From Micromonospora sp. C28SCA-DRY-2 (GTDB taxonomy: Bacteria; Actinomycetota; Actinomycetes; Mycobacteriales; Micromonosporaceae), in assembly GCF_030519475.1 (NCBI RefSeq), contig NZ_JAUMKD010000001.1, positions 1,488,001-1,552,000 on the forward strand: a stretch of 64,000 nucleotides of DNA, in the 5' to 3' direction. The stretch's first letter is position 1, and each line of letters opens with the position of its first letter. Positions 23,273 to 33,317 of the stretch are shown here, one piece after another. The translations under genes and the position numbers were made by a program. The notes under the pieces are model-generated. The model had not been told where the DNA came from. It did not search any database and saw nothing but the letters and a program-made list of their open reading frames with translations.

Positions 23273-24424
23273 TCAGCGCCGGGCCAGCCGGCGGGCCAGC
23301 GTGGCCCGCAGCTCGTCCATGCCGGCGCCGGTGAGCGCGGAGACCGCGATCGCGCCCTGGTGCACCCGCAGCAGCGCGTCCAGCCACTCGACCGGCGTCA
23401 CGTCGATCTTGTTGAGCACCAGCAGCTCCGGTACGTCACCGGCGCCGATCTCGTGCAGCACCCCGTGCACCGTGGTGATCTGGTCCAGCGCGTCCGGCGC
23501 CGACGCGTCGACCACGTGCAGGGCCAGGTCGGCCCGGCTGACCTCGTCCAGCGTCGAGCGGAACGCGTCCACCAGCTGGTGCGGCAGGTGCCGGACGAAG
23601 CCCACCGTGTCGGTGACGGTGAACAGCACGTCGTCGGCGCGTACCCGGCGCACCGTCGGGTCGAGGGTGGCGAAGAGCACGTCCTGCACCTGCGCGTCGG
23701 CGCCGGTGAGGCGGTTGAGCAGCGCCGACTTGCCGGCGTTGGTGTAGCCGGTGATGGCCACCGAGGGCACCTGGTTGCGGGCCCGCCGCTCCCGGTTGCG
23801 CTCCCGCCGGCGGGTCAGCTCGGAGGCGTTGCGGCGCAGCCGGGTGGCGCGCTGGCGCAGCCGGCGGCGCTGGGTCTCCAACCGCATCTCACCGGGACCG
23901 CGGACACCCATGCCGGCGCCGCCGGCCATCCGGCCACCACCGACCCGGGACATCGAGCGCCCGTCGCCGCGCAGCCGGGGCAGTTGGTACGCGATCTGCG
24001 CCAGCTCCACCTGGACCCGGCCCTCGCTGGTGCGGGCGTGCTCGGCGAAGATGTCCAGGATCAGCGCGGTCCGGTCGACCACCCGCACCCCGACCCGCTC
24101 CTCCAGGTTGCGCACCTGGCCCGGGGTCAGCTCGCCGTCGGCGATCACCAGGTCGGCGCCGGTCCGCTCGGCCAGGGCGGCCAACTCGTCGACCTTGCCG
24201 GAACCGACGAAGGTGGCCGGATCGGGGCGCGGCCGGTTCTGCACGACCTCGTCGACCACGGCCAGCCCGTCGGTGTCCGCGAGCCGCCGCAGCTCGGTCA
24301 GCGACACCTCCGTACCGGGGCCGGTGTCGCCCGCCTCGTCCTCGCGGTGCACCGCGACGAGCACGGCCGTCGGCCGCCGCGCCGTCGTGCCGGCGCCGTT
24401 GCCCAGCAACCACGATCCCGCCAT
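23273..24424 (-). CDS. hflX: GTPase HflX
   Basis: A 383-residue ribosome-splitting GTPase. The N-terminal HflX domain ([40 protein letters not shown]) is followed by the glycine-rich linker and coiled coil, then the G domain: GYTNAGKS (226-233), DTVG (272-275) and NKID (338-341). HflX rescues stalled 70S/100S ribosomes under stress. It is shorter at the N-terminus than many actinobacterial copies (about 480-500). ATG 24424 gives the best start; the upstream extension to 24481 is unlike the family. Confidence 0.93.
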   Translation of the reverse strand: MAGSWLLGNGAGTTARRPTAVLVAVHREDEAGDTGPGTEVSLTELRRLADTDGLAVVDEVVQNRPRPDPATFVGSGKVDELAALAERTGADLVIADGELTPGQVRNLEERVGVRVVDRTALILDIFAEHARTSEGRVQVELAQIAYQLPRLRGDGRSMSRVGGGRMAGGAGMGVRGPGEMRLETQRRRLRQRATRLRRNASELTRRRERNRERRARNQVPSVAITGYTNAGKSALLNRLTGADAQVQDVLFATLDPTVRRVRADDVLFTVTDTVGFVRHLPHQLVDAFRSTLDEVSRADLALHVVDASAPDALDQITTVHGVLHEIGAGDVPELLVLNKIDVTPVEWLDALLRVHQGAIAVSALTGAGMDELRATLARRLARR

Positions 24425-24614
24425 CGCGCACCTCGCCTCGCTCCCGTCGGCCACCGATCTACCCGGGAGCGGGCGAAGCATGCCGGAGCCGGCCGGGCGC
24501 CGGTGTCGCCGGTCACGACCGCCGGACGCCGGCCCCGCGCGGCGGTACGTTCGGCGGGCGGGCGACGGTCACTTCCTTCGCACCCGGAGCACAGCGACGA
24601 GGAGGGGCGCGGCC

Positions 24615-25856
24615 GTGCCGGACGCCGAGGAACTGATCACCGAAGCGGTGGCGGCGGCGCGCGGCACCGACGTACGCCTGGCCGAACGGCAGCTGGACCG
24701 GCTGGTGGTCGGCGCCGGCGCCCCGGACGTCGACGCGGTGCTGCTGCGCCGCCTGGTCCGCCGGTTCGGGCTGCTCGCGGCGCGCGGCTGGCAGCCGGTC
24801 GACCTGGCCCGGATCGTCACCCGCCGGCTCGGCGCCCGGCCGGCCCGGCTGGCGGTGGACGTGCTCGCCGCCCACCGGCGCGACCAGGCCGGCCCGGTGC
24901 CGGGCTGGTGGGACGCCCAGCTCGCCGAGCTGGGGGCCCGGGTGTGGTGGCCGGAGGACGGCCGCTACCTGCCCGACTGGGCGGGCCGGGAGGGGCTGGA
25001 CCGGATCACCGCGCTCCGCGCGGCGGTGGACGTGCTGGCCCTGGCCGAGGGGTTGCCCCCGATCGCGGTGCTCCGCCCGCCGCCCGGCGCGGCCACCGCC
25101 CCGGCGGCCCCGGCCCGCGGCCGCGGCGATGCCGCCTCCCGGATGCTGGAACGGGTCCGGGCGCTGCTGGCCAAGGCCGAGTCGACCACCTTCCCGGCCG
25201 AGGCCGAGGCGTTGACCGGCAAGGCCCAGGAGCTGATCGCCCGGCACAGCGTCGACCAGGCGCTGCTGTCCGCCGGCGCGGACCGCGACGACCAGCCCGG
25301 CGGCGTACGACTGAGCACCGACCCCCCGTACGCGGGCGCGAAGGCGCTGCTGGTGCAGGAGGTGGCGGCGGCCAACCGGTGCGAGGCGGTCTGGTCCGAC
25401 GATCTGGGCTTCACCACCGTGCTGGGCTGGCCGGCCGACCTGGAGGCGGTCGAACTGCTCTACACCTCGCTGCTCGTCCAGGCCACCGCGGCGATGCTGC
25501 GGGGCCGGGGCGAGCGCCAGCGGCGTACCGCCGGGCGGCGGACCCGCGGCTACGACGAGTCCTTCCTGAACGCCTTCGCCCTGCGGATCGGCGAGCGGCT
25601 GCGGGCCGCCACCGAGGACGCGGACCGGCGGGCCGCCGAGACGGCCGGGCCGGACCGGCTGCTGCCGGTGCTCGCCGCCCGTTCCGAGGCGGTGCGGGAG
25701 CGCCTCGACACGCTCTTCCCCGGGGTCACCCGGCACCGGCTCAGCGTCCGGGACGCCGAGGGCTGGCACTCGGGCACCTCCGCCGCCGACCGCGCGTCGC
25801 TCGACCCGGGCCCGCCGGCCCGCTCCGCCCGCCAGGTACCCGGCCGCCGGCGCTGA
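24615..25856 (+). CDS. DUF2786 domain-containing protein
   Basis: A 413-residue cytoplasmic protein. The DUF2786 segment at about 178-215 reads RVRALLAKAESTTFPAEAEA, LTGKAQELIARHSVDQALL. A second conserved block (VWSDDLGFTTVLGWPADLEA, VELLYTSLLVQATAAM) follows. The N-terminal 160 residues are Arg/Leu-rich and helical. This domain is found in phage and bacterial proteins of unknown role. GGAGGGG precedes the GTG. It is divergent from hflX, with a 190-bp gap. Confidence 0.85.
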   Translation: MPDAEELITEAVAAARGTDVRLAERQLDRLVVGAGAPDVDAVLLRRLVRRFGLLAARGWQPVDLARIVTRRLGARPARLAVDVLAAHRRDQAGPVPGWWDAQLAELGARVWWPEDGRYLPDWAGREGLDRITALRAAVDVLALAEGLPPIAVLRPPPGAATAPAAPARGRGDAASRMLERVRALLAKAESTTFPAEAEALTGKAQELIARHSVDQALLSAGADRDDQPGGVRLSTDPPYAGAKALLVQEVAAANRCEAVWSDDLGFTTVLGWPADLEAVELLYTSLLVQATAAMLRGRGERQRRTAGRRTRGYDESFLNAFALRIGERLRAATEDADRRAAETAGPDRLLPVLAARSEAVRERLDTLFPGVTRHRLSVRDAEGWHSGTSAADRASLDPGPPARSARQVPGRRR

Positions 25857-25959
25857 CGCCGAAAATTTCCTCGTCCGGGTTGTCGGGTGCGGGGAGTCGG
25901 CTCCGACCTACCGGCGAGAAGCGCCACGATGGGCGCGACGTCGACGCGAGGAGCACCTG

Positions 25960-26325
25960 ATGAAGTACATGCTGCTGATCTGGAACCGTCCCGGGTTCGC
26001 CGAGTCGCTCTCCGAGTCCGAGCGCACCGCGCTCTTCGGCGAGGTCGACGAGATCATGAAGGAGCTGACCGAGTCCGGTGAGCTGGTCGGCGGCCAGGCG
26101 CTGGCCGACCCGTCGCAGACCCGTACCGTCCGGCTCGGCGGCGGCCGGCCGGAGGTCACCGACGGCCCGTTCATGGAGAGCAAGGAGCAGTTCGCCGGCT
26201 ACCTGATGGTGGACTGCGACAGCGTCGAGCGGGCCGTCGAGATCGCCCAGCGCTGGCCGGACGTGCGGCTGGGTGGCGCGCTGGAGGTCCGCCCGGTGAT
26301 GGACGAGGCCGGGACGGAGATGTGA
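25960..26325 (+). CDS. YCII-related (DGPF) protein
   Basis: A 121-residue dimeric alpha-beta barrel protein: MKYMLLIWNRPG at the N-terminus, VTDGPFMESKEQFAGYLMVD centrally and LGGALEVRPVMD at the end. The DGPF motif marks YCII proteins that accompany ECF42-type sigma factors. The next gene overlaps its stop by 4 bp (GTGA), consistent with such a pair. Its biochemical role is not established. Confidence 0.9.
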   Translation: MKYMLLIWNRPGFAESLSESERTALFGEVDEIMKELTESGELVGGQALADPSQTRTVRLGGGRPEVTDGPFMESKEQFAGYLMVDCDSVERAVEIAQRWPDVRLGGALEVRPVMDEAGTEM

Positions 26326-27587
26326 CGGACCGGGCCGTCGAGGACCTGCTGCGTACCGTCGCGCCGCAGGTCCTCGGCCTCCTGGTGCGCCGGCACGGCC
26401 AGTTCGACCGGTGCGAGGACGCCGTCCAGGAGGCGCTGCTCGCCGCCGCGACGCAGTGGCCCGAGCAGGGCGTGCCGGACAATCCCCGCGCCTGGTTGCT
26501 CACCGTCGCCACCCGGCGGCTCACCGACGAGTGGCGCAGCGAGCGGGCCCGCCGGGAGCGCGAGGTCGCGGTGGCGATCCGCGAGCCGGCGTACGCCGCG
26601 GTCGCCCCGCCGGCCGACGCGGAGCCGCCGGCCGAGGACGACACGCTGACCCTGCTCTTCCTCTGCTGCCACCCGGCGCTGGCCCGCTCGGCCCAGGTGG
26701 CGCTGACGCTGCGCGCGGTCGGCGGCCTGACCACGGCGCAGATCGCCCGCGCCCACCTGGTGCCCGAGGCCACCATGAGCCAGCGCATCCGGCGGGCAAA
26801 GCAGCGGGTCGAGGCCGCCGGGGCGACGTTCACCATGCCGTCGGCGGCGGAGCGGGACGAACGGCTGCGCACCGTGCTCCAGGTGCTCTACCTGATCTTC
26901 AACGAGGGCTACACCGCGTCCAGCGGCCCGGACCTGCACCGGGCCGAGCTGACCAGCGAGGCGATCCGGCTCACCCGGATCCTGCACCGGCTGCTGCCCG
27001 ACGACGGCGAGGTGGCCGGGTTGCTGGCGCTGATGCTGCTCACCGACGCGCACCGGGCGGCGCGTACCGGGCCGGACGGGGAACTGGTCCCGCTCGCCGA
27101 GCAGGACCGCAGCCGGTGGGACCGGGCCGCCATCGAGGAGGGGATCGCCCTGGTCACCGCCGCGCTGACCTGGTCGCCGCCGGGGCCGTACCAGGTGCAG
27201 GCGGCGATCGCCGCGGTGCACGCCGAGGCACCGTCGGCCGAGCGGACCGACTGGGCGCAGATCCTGGCGCTCTACCGGCTGCTGGCCCGGCTCGCGCCGA
27301 ACCCGATGATCACGCTGAACCAGGCGGTGGCGGTGGCCATGGTGGACGGGCCCCGGGCCGGGCTGGCCCTGCTCGCCCCGCTCGACGCCGACGAGCGCAC
27401 CGCCGGGCACCACCGGCTCGCCGCCGTCCGTGCCCACCTGCTGGAACTGGCCGGCGAGCCGGCCGCCGCGCGGGAGGCGTACCGGGCGGCGGCGCGGGCG
27501 ACCACCAGCCGCCCGGAACAGCGCTACCTGGAGCTGCGCGCGGCCCGGCTGGCCGCGCCGCCCGACCCGACGAAGGAGCCACGATGA
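26322..27587 (+). CDS. ECF RNA polymerase sigma factor with C-terminal TPR-like extension (ECF42 type)
   Basis: A 421-residue sigma factor. Sigma2 lies at about 8-85 (FDRCEDAVQEALLAAATQWP, AWLLTVATRRLTDEWR) and sigma4 at about 110-165 (ALTLRAVGGLTTAQIARAHL, EATMSQRIRRAKQRV). The remaining 250 residues form a helical extension with LYLIFNEGYTASSG and LNQAVAVAMVDGPRAGL, the hallmark of the ECF42 group. Members lack an anti-sigma factor and co-occur with YCII genes, as here. The start overlaps the YCII gene and the stop overlaps the next gene, so this is a tightly coupled three-gene operon. Confidence 0.93.
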   Translation: MTDRAVEDLLRTVAPQVLGLLVRRHGQFDRCEDAVQEALLAAATQWPEQGVPDNPRAWLLTVATRRLTDEWRSERARREREVAVAIREPAYAAVAPPADAEPPAEDDTLTLLFLCCHPALARSAQVALTLRAVGGLTTAQIARAHLVPEATMSQRIRRAKQRVEAAGATFTMPSAAERDERLRTVLQVLYLIFNEGYTASSGPDLHRAELTSEAIRLTRILHRLLPDDGEVAGLLALMLLTDAHRAARTGPDGELVPLAEQDRSRWDRAAIEEGIALVTAALTWSPPGPYQVQAAIAAVHAEAPSAERTDWAQILALYRLLARLAPNPMITLNQAVAVAMVDGPRAGLALLAPLDADERTAGHHRLAAVRAHLLELAGEPAAAREAYRAAARATTSRPEQRYLELRAARLAAPPDPTKEPR

Positions 27588-28192
27588 GCACGGTGACCTG
27601 CCATATCTCGATGTCCCTGGACGGCTACGTGGCGGGACCCGGGCAGAGCGTCCAGGATCCGCTCGGCAGGGGCGGCATGCGGCTGCACGACTGGGCCTTC
27701 CCCGCCGACGGCGAACGGTCCGAGGTGGACGCCCGGGTGCTCGACGAGGTGACCCGCGACGTCGGGGCGTACGTGATGGGGCGGCGGATGTTCGGCGGCG
27801 GTGACGGGCCGTGGGACGAGTCCTGGCGCGGCTGGTGGGGCGAGGACCCGCCGTTCCACGCCCCGGTGTTCGTGCTGACCCACCACCCGCGCGACCCGCT
27901 GCCGATGGCCGGCGGCACGGAGTTCCGGTTCGTCACCGACGGCGTCGACTCGGCGCTGGCGCAGGCCCGGCGGGCGGCCGGGGACCGCGAGGTGGCGGTC
28001 GCCGGTGGCGCCAGCGTCGTGCGGCAGTTCCTGGCGGCTGGCCTGCTCGACACGCTGCACCTGCACATCGTGCCGATCGTGCTGGGCGCCGGCGAACGGA
28101 TCTTCGACGGTGTGGGCGACCCCCGGCTGGAGCAGGTGGCCGTGGTCGCCGGCCCCACTGTCACCCACGTCCGCTACCGGGTGCTGCGCTGA
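27584..28192 (+). CDS. Dihydrofolate reductase-like (RibD C-terminal) protein
   Basis: A 202-residue protein of the DHFR/RibD-C fold: HISMSLDGYVAGPGQSVQDP, GAYVMGRRMFGGGD, FVLTHHPRDPLPM, VAVAGGASVVRQFLAAGLLD and LHIVPIVLGAGERIFDG. The NADPH-binding pattern is intact, so a small-molecule reductase role is likely. Its ATG overlaps the sigma factor stop (ATGA) and GAAGGAG lies upstream. It is probably the functional output gene of the ECF42 operon. Confidence 0.9.
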   Translation: MSTVTCHISMSLDGYVAGPGQSVQDPLGRGGMRLHDWAFPADGERSEVDARVLDEVTRDVGAYVMGRRMFGGGDGPWDESWRGWWGEDPPFHAPVFVLTHHPRDPLPMAGGTEFRFVTDGVDSALAQARRAAGDREVAVAGGASVVRQFLAAGLLDTLHLHIVPIVLGAGERIFDGVGDPRLEQVAVVAGPTVTHVRYRVLR

Positions 28193-28196
28193 GGTG

Positions 28197-28235
28197 GCCG
28201 GCCGGCGGGCGGCGGAAGGGGGCCCGCCGGCCGGC
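28197..28235. terminator. Bidirectional hairpin terminator
   Basis: Perfect 14-bp arms GCCGGCCGGCGGGC (28197-28210) and 28222-28235, with an 11-nt loop. It lies between the convergent genes ending at 28192 and 28241. Confidence 0.75.
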
Positions 28236-28240
28236 TCCGG

Positions 28241-29815
28241 TCAGCTCCCGGCCGGCGCGACGGCCGGGCAGCGGGTGCCCCGGGCGGGCACCTCGATCGA
28301 GATCAGGTACCGGTCGACGGCACTCTGGACGCACGCGCTGCGCGAGTAGTTGCCGTGCCCCCAGCCCTGGTAGGTCAGCAGCACGCCGCTGCGGCCGAGC
28401 TGCCGCGACACGTTCCGCGCCCAGTCGTACCCGCTCGCCGGATCGTGCCGGGTGCTGGCCAGCAGCAGCGGCACGTCGGTGCGGACCCGCAGCCGGTGCT
28501 GGGGGTTGGCGACCGGTGCCGGGGTGCCCAGGCAGGTCGCCACCGCCGGCAGGGCCTGCGGGTAGCGCAGGTCGGGCGCGATCCGGGCCATCCGGCGCAG
28601 GTGGGCGGCGTACTCGGAGTGGTCGCGCACCGGCAGGTGCCAGTCCGCGCAGAAGACCGCGAAGGGATGCGGCTGGCTCGCGTCCTCGTGCTGGCCACCG
28701 GCGCTGGCCGCGGTGGTGCCGACCGGCGGGGCCGCCCGCAGCGCGACGATCTGCCGGGCCAGCCCGGCCCAGTCCGGGCCGTAGAGCTTGCGCTGGGCGA
28801 ACCGGCTCAGGCCGTACGGCGACAAGCCGACGCCGGGACGGTCCGGGTCGGCCAGCTCACCCCGCTCCGCCCGGACGAAGAGACCGGCCCAGACGGCCCG
28901 GACGTCCTCCCGGTGCAGAGGACAGCTCGTGGAGCGGGCGCACCAGGAGACGAACTCGTCGAAGGAGTCCTGCGCGGCGGCGGCCTGGGTGTCCAGGAAC
29001 GCCCGGGTGCCGAGGCTGTGGTCGACCGCGCTCTCCAGCACCATGGCCCGGACCCGGTGCGGGAACTGCTCGGCGTACTGGGCGCCGAGCAGGGTGCCGT
29101 ACGAGCTGCCGTGGAAGGTGAGCCGCCGCTCGCCGAGGGCGGCCCGGATCGCGTCCAGGTCCCGTACGGCGCTGCCGGTGTCGACGTGGTCGAAGAGCGG
29201 CCCGGTCCGTTCCCGGCAGTCCGCCCGCAGCGCCTCGTTGCCGGCCAGGGTGGCGGCGAACTGGGCCTGGTCCGCGATCACCTGGGGCTGCCGGGCGAGC
29301 AGCCGGGCCGAGCAGAGCACCGGATTGCTCCGCCCGATGCCGCGCGGGTCGAAGCTGACGATGTCGAACCGGCGACGCAGGTCGTCGCTGAACCGGTCGT
29401 TGGCGATGATCCGGTGCACGCCGGAGTCGCCCGGCCCGCCCGGGCCGAAGACCAGCGAGCCGAGCCGGGCGGTCGGGTCGGTGGCGGTACGGCGGGCCAG
29501 GTGGAGGTCGAACCGGTCGCCGTCCGGCCGGTCCCAGTCGACCGGGAGCGACAGGGTGCCGCACTCGGCGGTGGCGTCCGCCTCGCACGGCTGCCAGGCG
29601 ATCGCCGGCGCCCGGTCGGGTGGTGGCGTCGCGGCCGGCGCGGGCGACGGCGCGCCCGTCACCAGCAGCGCGACGGCCACGCCGGCGGCCAGCGCCCGGA
29701 GGCTGCCCGGGCGGCCGCCGCCGGTGCGGGCCCGCCCAGCGACCAGGTGGCCGCGATGAGCGGCGGATTTGCGTACGCACAGCACGAGATGCTGTCCTCT
29801 CCGTCGAAGGAGCAT
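28241..29815 (-). CDS. Secreted alpha/beta hydrolase (TAP/S33-like peptidase)
   Basis: A 524-residue exported hydrolase of the tripeptidyl-aminopeptidase type. A signal-like hydrophobic segment (LAAGVAVALLVTGAPSPAPA) at about 42-61 follows a basic N-terminus. The fold shows LVFGPGGPGDSG (oxyanion region), FDPRGIGRSNP and nucleophile Ser238 in GSSYG. A C-terminal TAP-like cap contains VPLLLASTRHDPASGYDWAR and a late His in GWGHGNYSRS. The likely activity is removal of N-terminal peptides, or ester hydrolysis, outside the cell. ATG 29815 is used; a GTG ten codons later is also possible. Confidence 0.88.
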   Translation of the reverse strand: MLLRRRGQHLVLCVRKSAAHRGHLVAGRARTGGGRPGSLRALAAGVAVALLVTGAPSPAPAATPPPDRAPAIAWQPCEADATAECGTLSLPVDWDRPDGDRFDLHLARRTATDPTARLGSLVFGPGGPGDSGVHRIIANDRFSDDLRRRFDIVSFDPRGIGRSNPVLCSARLLARQPQVIADQAQFAATLAGNEALRADCRERTGPLFDHVDTGSAVRDLDAIRAALGERRLTFHGSSYGTLLGAQYAEQFPHRVRAMVLESAVDHSLGTRAFLDTQAAAAQDSFDEFVSWCARSTSCPLHREDVRAVWAGLFVRAERGELADPDRPGVGLSPYGLSRFAQRKLYGPDWAGLARQIVALRAAPPVGTTAASAGGQHEDASQPHPFAVFCADWHLPVRDHSEYAAHLRRMARIAPDLRYPQALPAVATCLGTPAPVANPQHRLRVRTDVPLLLASTRHDPASGYDWARNVSRQLGRSGVLLTYQGWGHGNYSRSACVQSAVDRYLISIEVPARGTRCPAVAPAGS

Positions 29816-29903
29816 TGCGGTGAGAACTCGCCCAGGGCGAGGTGATGCTGCTTCACCCGGACCGTCGAGTTGCCGCTCGGCGGTCCGGGACCAGCCGGCT
29901 CCG

Positions 29904-30173
29904 CTACTCGACGTCCTTGAGGACGCGCTCCAGCGAGCCGAGCCGGGTCTCCATCCCGTTGAGCCGGCCGTCGAGCGCGGCCAGCATCCGGGCGTTCGAC
30001 TCCTGCGCCTGTACGGCGGAGTCGACCAGCCGCCGGTACTCCTCCTCGCGGACCCCGGCCGTCCGGGCCCGGCGGGTCTTGGCGGCCTGCACGATCGTCA
30101 CCGTGATCACACTGACCAGCAGGGTGAAGATGCCGATCGCGCCGACCACCTCGGTCCAGTCGTGTTCGCTCAT
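29904..30173 (-). CDS. Small membrane-anchored coiled-coil protein
   Basis: An 89-residue protein with one transmembrane segment at about 9-30 (VVGAIGIFTLLVSVITVTIV), then a charged coiled coil ending RLNGMETRLGSLERVLKDVE. No family is recognised. The start lies 6 bp after the stop of the upstream ArsR-type gene, so they form an operon and the regulator may control it. Confidence 0.75.
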   Translation of the reverse strand: MSEHDWTEVVGAIGIFTLLVSVITVTIVQAAKTRRARTAGVREEEYRRLVDSAVQAQESNARMLAALDGRLNGMETRLGSLERVLKDVE

Positions 30174-30179
30174 GTCGGG

Positions 30180-30524
30180 TCAGCTCTCTTCCTCGTCCGG
30201 CCGGGCGTCCGACCCGGCGGTCAGGGTGTCGGCGGCCGTCGCGATGGCGGCCGGGGTGAGCGTGAAGACGAACGGCCGCACCTCGTAGTACTTCATCGCC
30301 TTCCCGTCCTCCGACAACTCCAGGTGCGCCGACACCAGGCCGGCCGCCGCCAGCTTGCGCAGGTGGACCTGCACCAGCGCCCGGCTGATGCCGAGTTCGC
30401 GGGCGAGTTGGCTGACGTACGCCCGCCGCCGCGCCAGCACGGCGACCACCCGCATGCGGTGCGGGTTGGCCAGGGTGGCCAGCACGCGCACCAACTCGTC
30501 GCCGGGGGTCGCGGAGTCGCTCAT
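30180..30524 (-). CDS. ArsR-type winged-helix transcriptional regulator
   Basis: A 114-residue regulator: VLATLANPHRMRVVAVLARR, then YVSQLARELGISRALVQVHL, RKLAAAGLVSAHLELSEDGK and AMKYYEVRPF. This is a typical ArsR/winged-helix dimer fold; no metal-binding Cys pair is present, so it is not a classical metal sensor. It is co-transcribed with the coiled-coil membrane protein. ATG 30524 is chosen by domain position. Confidence 0.87.
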   Translation of the reverse strand: MSDSATPGDELVRVLATLANPHRMRVVAVLARRRAYVSQLARELGISRALVQVHLRKLAAAGLVSAHLELSEDGKAMKYYEVRPFVFTLTPAAIATAADTLTAGSDARPDEEES

Positions 30525-30667
30525 GACTCGCCCTTGCACATGCCAACGAAAGTTAGCGGGTCTGCGCGGCGCTGTCAGCGCCGGACGGTGGAAGTCAGGG
30601 TCGAGTGGGGGGATCCCCTGGCGCGTATCGGAACGCCGGGCGAGCGCGGCCGACGGGCGGACGACAC

Positions 30668-30705
30668 GGGACCGCCGGGCCGGCTGGCGCCGGCCCGGCG
30701 GTCCC
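30668..30705. terminator. Strong hairpin terminator
   Basis: Perfect 16-bp arms GGGACCGCCGGGCCGG (30668-30683) and 30690-30705, with loop CTGGCG. It lies just past the end of the CsbD gene on the minus strand. Confidence 0.75.
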
Positions 30706-30719
30706 GGGCGTACCTGAAC

Positions 30720-30893
30720 TCAGCTCTTGAACGCGTCCTTGACCTTCTCGCCGGCCTGCTTCAGGTTGGCGGCCGCCTGGTCGTTGCGGCCCTCGGCCTC
30801 GAGCCGCTCGTTGTCGGTGGCCCGGCCGGCGCCCTCCTTGAGCTTGCCGGCGGCGTCCTCGGTCGCGTTGTTGATCTTGTCCTCGACACCCAT
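30720..30893 (-). CDS. CsbD-family stress protein
   Basis: A 57-residue hydrophilic protein, MGVEDKINNATEDAAGKLKE at the N-terminus and LKQAGEKVKDAFKS at the end, matching the CsbD family of general-stress proteins of unknown mechanism. GGAGG precedes the ATG. It forms its own unit with a terminator immediately downstream. Confidence 0.88.
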   Translation of the reverse strand: MGVEDKINNATEDAAGKLKEGAGRATDNERLEAEGRNDQAAANLKQAGEKVKDAFKS

Positions 30894-31051
30894 GTCAACC
30901 TCCGCTCAGCGTTCCGATACGTCCCGTGAAGTACCCGACGCCCTCACCGGTCAACCGTCGACCTCCGGACCATCACGCTGCACGCCGGTCAGGCGTGCGG
31001 GAACGCCGACGCCGCCGGTCCCGTGCGTACGGGGCCGGCGGCGCGCGTCGG

Positions 31052-33307
31052 TCAGGCCACCGGGCGGAAGCCGCGCAGCCGGAGGCTGTTGGCCACCACG
31101 AAGACCGAGGAGAAGGCCATCGCGGCGCCGGCGATCATCGGGTTGAGCAGCCCGGCGGCGGCCAGCGGCAGGGCTGCCACGTTGTAGGCGAAGGCCCAGA
31201 ACAGGTTGCCCTTGATGATGCCGAGGGTGCGCCGGGAGAGCCGGATCGCGTCGACCGCGGCGGTCAGGTCGCCGCGGACCAGGGTCAGGTCGCTCGCCTC
31301 GATCGCCACGTCCGTGCCGGTCCCCATGGCCAGCCCGAGGTCGGCCCGGGCCAGCGCGGCGGCGTCGTTGACCCCGTCGCCGACCATCGCCACGACCTTC
31401 CCCTCGGCCTGGAGCCGGGCCACCACGTCCACCTTGTCGGCCGGCAGCACCTCGGCGATCACCTCGTCGATGCCCACCTCGGCGGCCACCGCCCGGGCGA
31501 CCGTGGCGTTGTCGCCGGTCAGCAGCACCGGGGTCAGGCCGAGCGCGCGCAGCCCGGCGACGGCGGCCCGGCTGGTCGGCTTGACCACGTCGGCCACCGC
31601 GAGCACCCCGCGGGCCCGCCCGTCCCAGCCGGCCAGCACGGCCGTCCGACCGGCGGCCTCCGCCGCGCTCGCCGCCCGTTCGACCTCCTCCGGCACGTCG
31701 AACCCGCGCTCGCGCAGCAGCCGGAGCCGGCCGACGAGCACCTCGCGGCCCTCGACCGTGCCGGTCACGCCGAGCCCCTCGACGTTGGCGAAGCCGGTCA
31801 CCGGGGGCAGCGCCCCGGCCTCGGCCGCGCCGGTGGCGACCGCCCGGGCGATCGGGTGCTCGGAGCCGGTCTCCAGGGCTCCGGCCAGCCGGAGCAGTTC
31901 CGCGCGCCCCTCGCCGGCCGCCGGCAGCACGTCCACCAGGGTCATCCGGCCGGTGGTGACCGTGCCGGTCTTGTCCAGCACCACGGTGTCGACCCGCCGG
32001 GTGGACTCCAGGATCTCCGGGCCCTTGATCAGGATGCCGAGCTGGGCGCCCCGGCCGGTGCCGACCAGCAGCGCGGTCGGCGTGGCCAGCCCGAGCGCGC
32101 ACGGGCAGGCGATGATGAGCACGGCCACCGCGGCGGTGAACGCGGCGGTCGGGCCGGCCCCCGTGCCGAGCCACCAGCCCAGCGTGCCGGCGGCCAGCGC
32201 GATCACCACCGGGACGAAGAACCCGGAGATCCGGTCGGCCAGCCGCTGCACCGCCGCCTTGCCGGTCTGCGCCTCCTCGACCAGCCGGGCCATCTGGGCG
32301 AGCTGGGTGTCGCCGCCGATCCGGGTGGCGGTGACCACCAGCCGTCCGCCCGCGTTGATGGTGGCGCCGACCACGGTGTCGCCCGGGCCGACCTCGACCG
32401 GCACCGACTCGCCGGTCAGCATGCTGGCGTCGACGGCCGAGGTGCCCTCGTCGACCACGCCGTCGGTGGCGATCTTCTCGCCGGGGCGGACCACGAACCG
32501 GTCCCCCACCGCGAGCTGGTCCACCGGGATCCGGGTCTCGGTGCCGCCGCGCAGCACCGCGACGTCCCGGGCGCCGAGCTCCAGCAGGGCGCGCAGGGCG
32601 GCGCCGGCGGTCCGCTTCGAGCGGGCCTCGAAGTAGCGGCCGGCGAGGATGAAAACGGTCACCCCGGCCGCCGCCTCCAGGTAGATGTTGCCGGCGCCGT
32701 CGGTACGGCTGATGTCGAAGCTGAACGGGTGGGTCATCCCCGGCGTGCCGGCGGTGCCGAGGAAGAGCGCCCAGACCGACCAGCCGAACGCGGCCAGGGT
32801 GCCGAGCGAGACCAGGGTGTCCATGGTCGCCGCGCCGTGCCGCAGGTTGATCCAGGCCGCCCGGTGGAACGGCAGGCCGCCGTAGACCACGACCGGGGCG
32901 GCCAGGGTCAGCGACAGCCACTGCCAGTAGTCGAACTGCCAGGCCGGCACCATGGCCAGCAGGATCACCGGGACGGTCAGCACGACCGAGACCCAGAGCC
33001 GGGTCCGCAGGGCGCGCAGCTCGTCCACCGGCTCGGCGGCCGGTTCGGTACCGGCCGGCGCGGGCGGGGGCGGCACGGCGGCGGTGTAGCCGGTCTTCTC
33101 CACCGTGGCGATCAGGTCGGCCGGGGTGACCTCGTCCGCGTACTGGACGGTGGCCTTCTCGGTGGCGTAGTTGACGGTGGCGGTGACGCCGTCCATCCGG
33201 TTCAGCTTCTTCTCGATGCGGGCGGCGCAGGACGCGCAGGTCATCCCGCCGATCGCCAGCTCGATCCGGTTCGGTGCCATCGGTAGGGGCTTGCTCGTGG
33301 TGGTCAT
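31052..33307 (-). CDS. copA: Copper-exporting P1B-type ATPase CopA
   Basis: A 751-residue heavy-metal pump. The N-terminal HMA domain has GMTCASC (Cys24, Cys27). The core shows TGES (298-301), the membrane CPC (401-403), the phosphorylation site Asp445 in DKTGT, SEHPIA (482-487) and GDGVND (643-648). The CPC motif and MTCxxC domain mark Cu(I) export from the cytoplasm. ATG 33307 follows the previous gene's stop by 10 bp, so it is downstream in the copZ-started transcript. The longer upstream frame is Pro-rich and was rejected. Confidence 0.95.
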   Translation of the reverse strand: MTTTSKPLPMAPNRIELAIGGMTCASCAARIEKKLNRMDGVTATVNYATEKATVQYADEVTPADLIATVEKTGYTAAVPPPPAPAGTEPAAEPVDELRALRTRLWVSVVLTVPVILLAMVPAWQFDYWQWLSLTLAAPVVVYGGLPFHRAAWINLRHGAATMDTLVSLGTLAAFGWSVWALFLGTAGTPGMTHPFSFDISRTDGAGNIYLEAAAGVTVFILAGRYFEARSKRTAGAALRALLELGARDVAVLRGGTETRIPVDQLAVGDRFVVRPGEKIATDGVVDEGTSAVDASMLTGESVPVEVGPGDTVVGATINAGGRLVVTATRIGGDTQLAQMARLVEEAQTGKAAVQRLADRISGFFVPVVIALAAGTLGWWLGTGAGPTAAFTAAVAVLIIACPCALGLATPTALLVGTGRGAQLGILIKGPEILESTRRVDTVVLDKTGTVTTGRMTLVDVLPAAGEGRAELLRLAGALETGSEHPIARAVATGAAEAGALPPVTGFANVEGLGVTGTVEGREVLVGRLRLLRERGFDVPEEVERAASAAEAAGRTAVLAGWDGRARGVLAVADVVKPTSRAAVAGLRALGLTPVLLTGDNATVARAVAAEVGIDEVIAEVLPADKVDVVARLQAEGKVVAMVGDGVNDAAALARADLGLAMGTGTDVAIEASDLTLVRGDLTAAVDAIRLSRRTLGIIKGNLFWAFAYNVAALPLAAAGLLNPMIAGAAMAFSSVFVVANSLRLRGFRPVA

Positions 33308-33317
33308 CACGGTCCCG

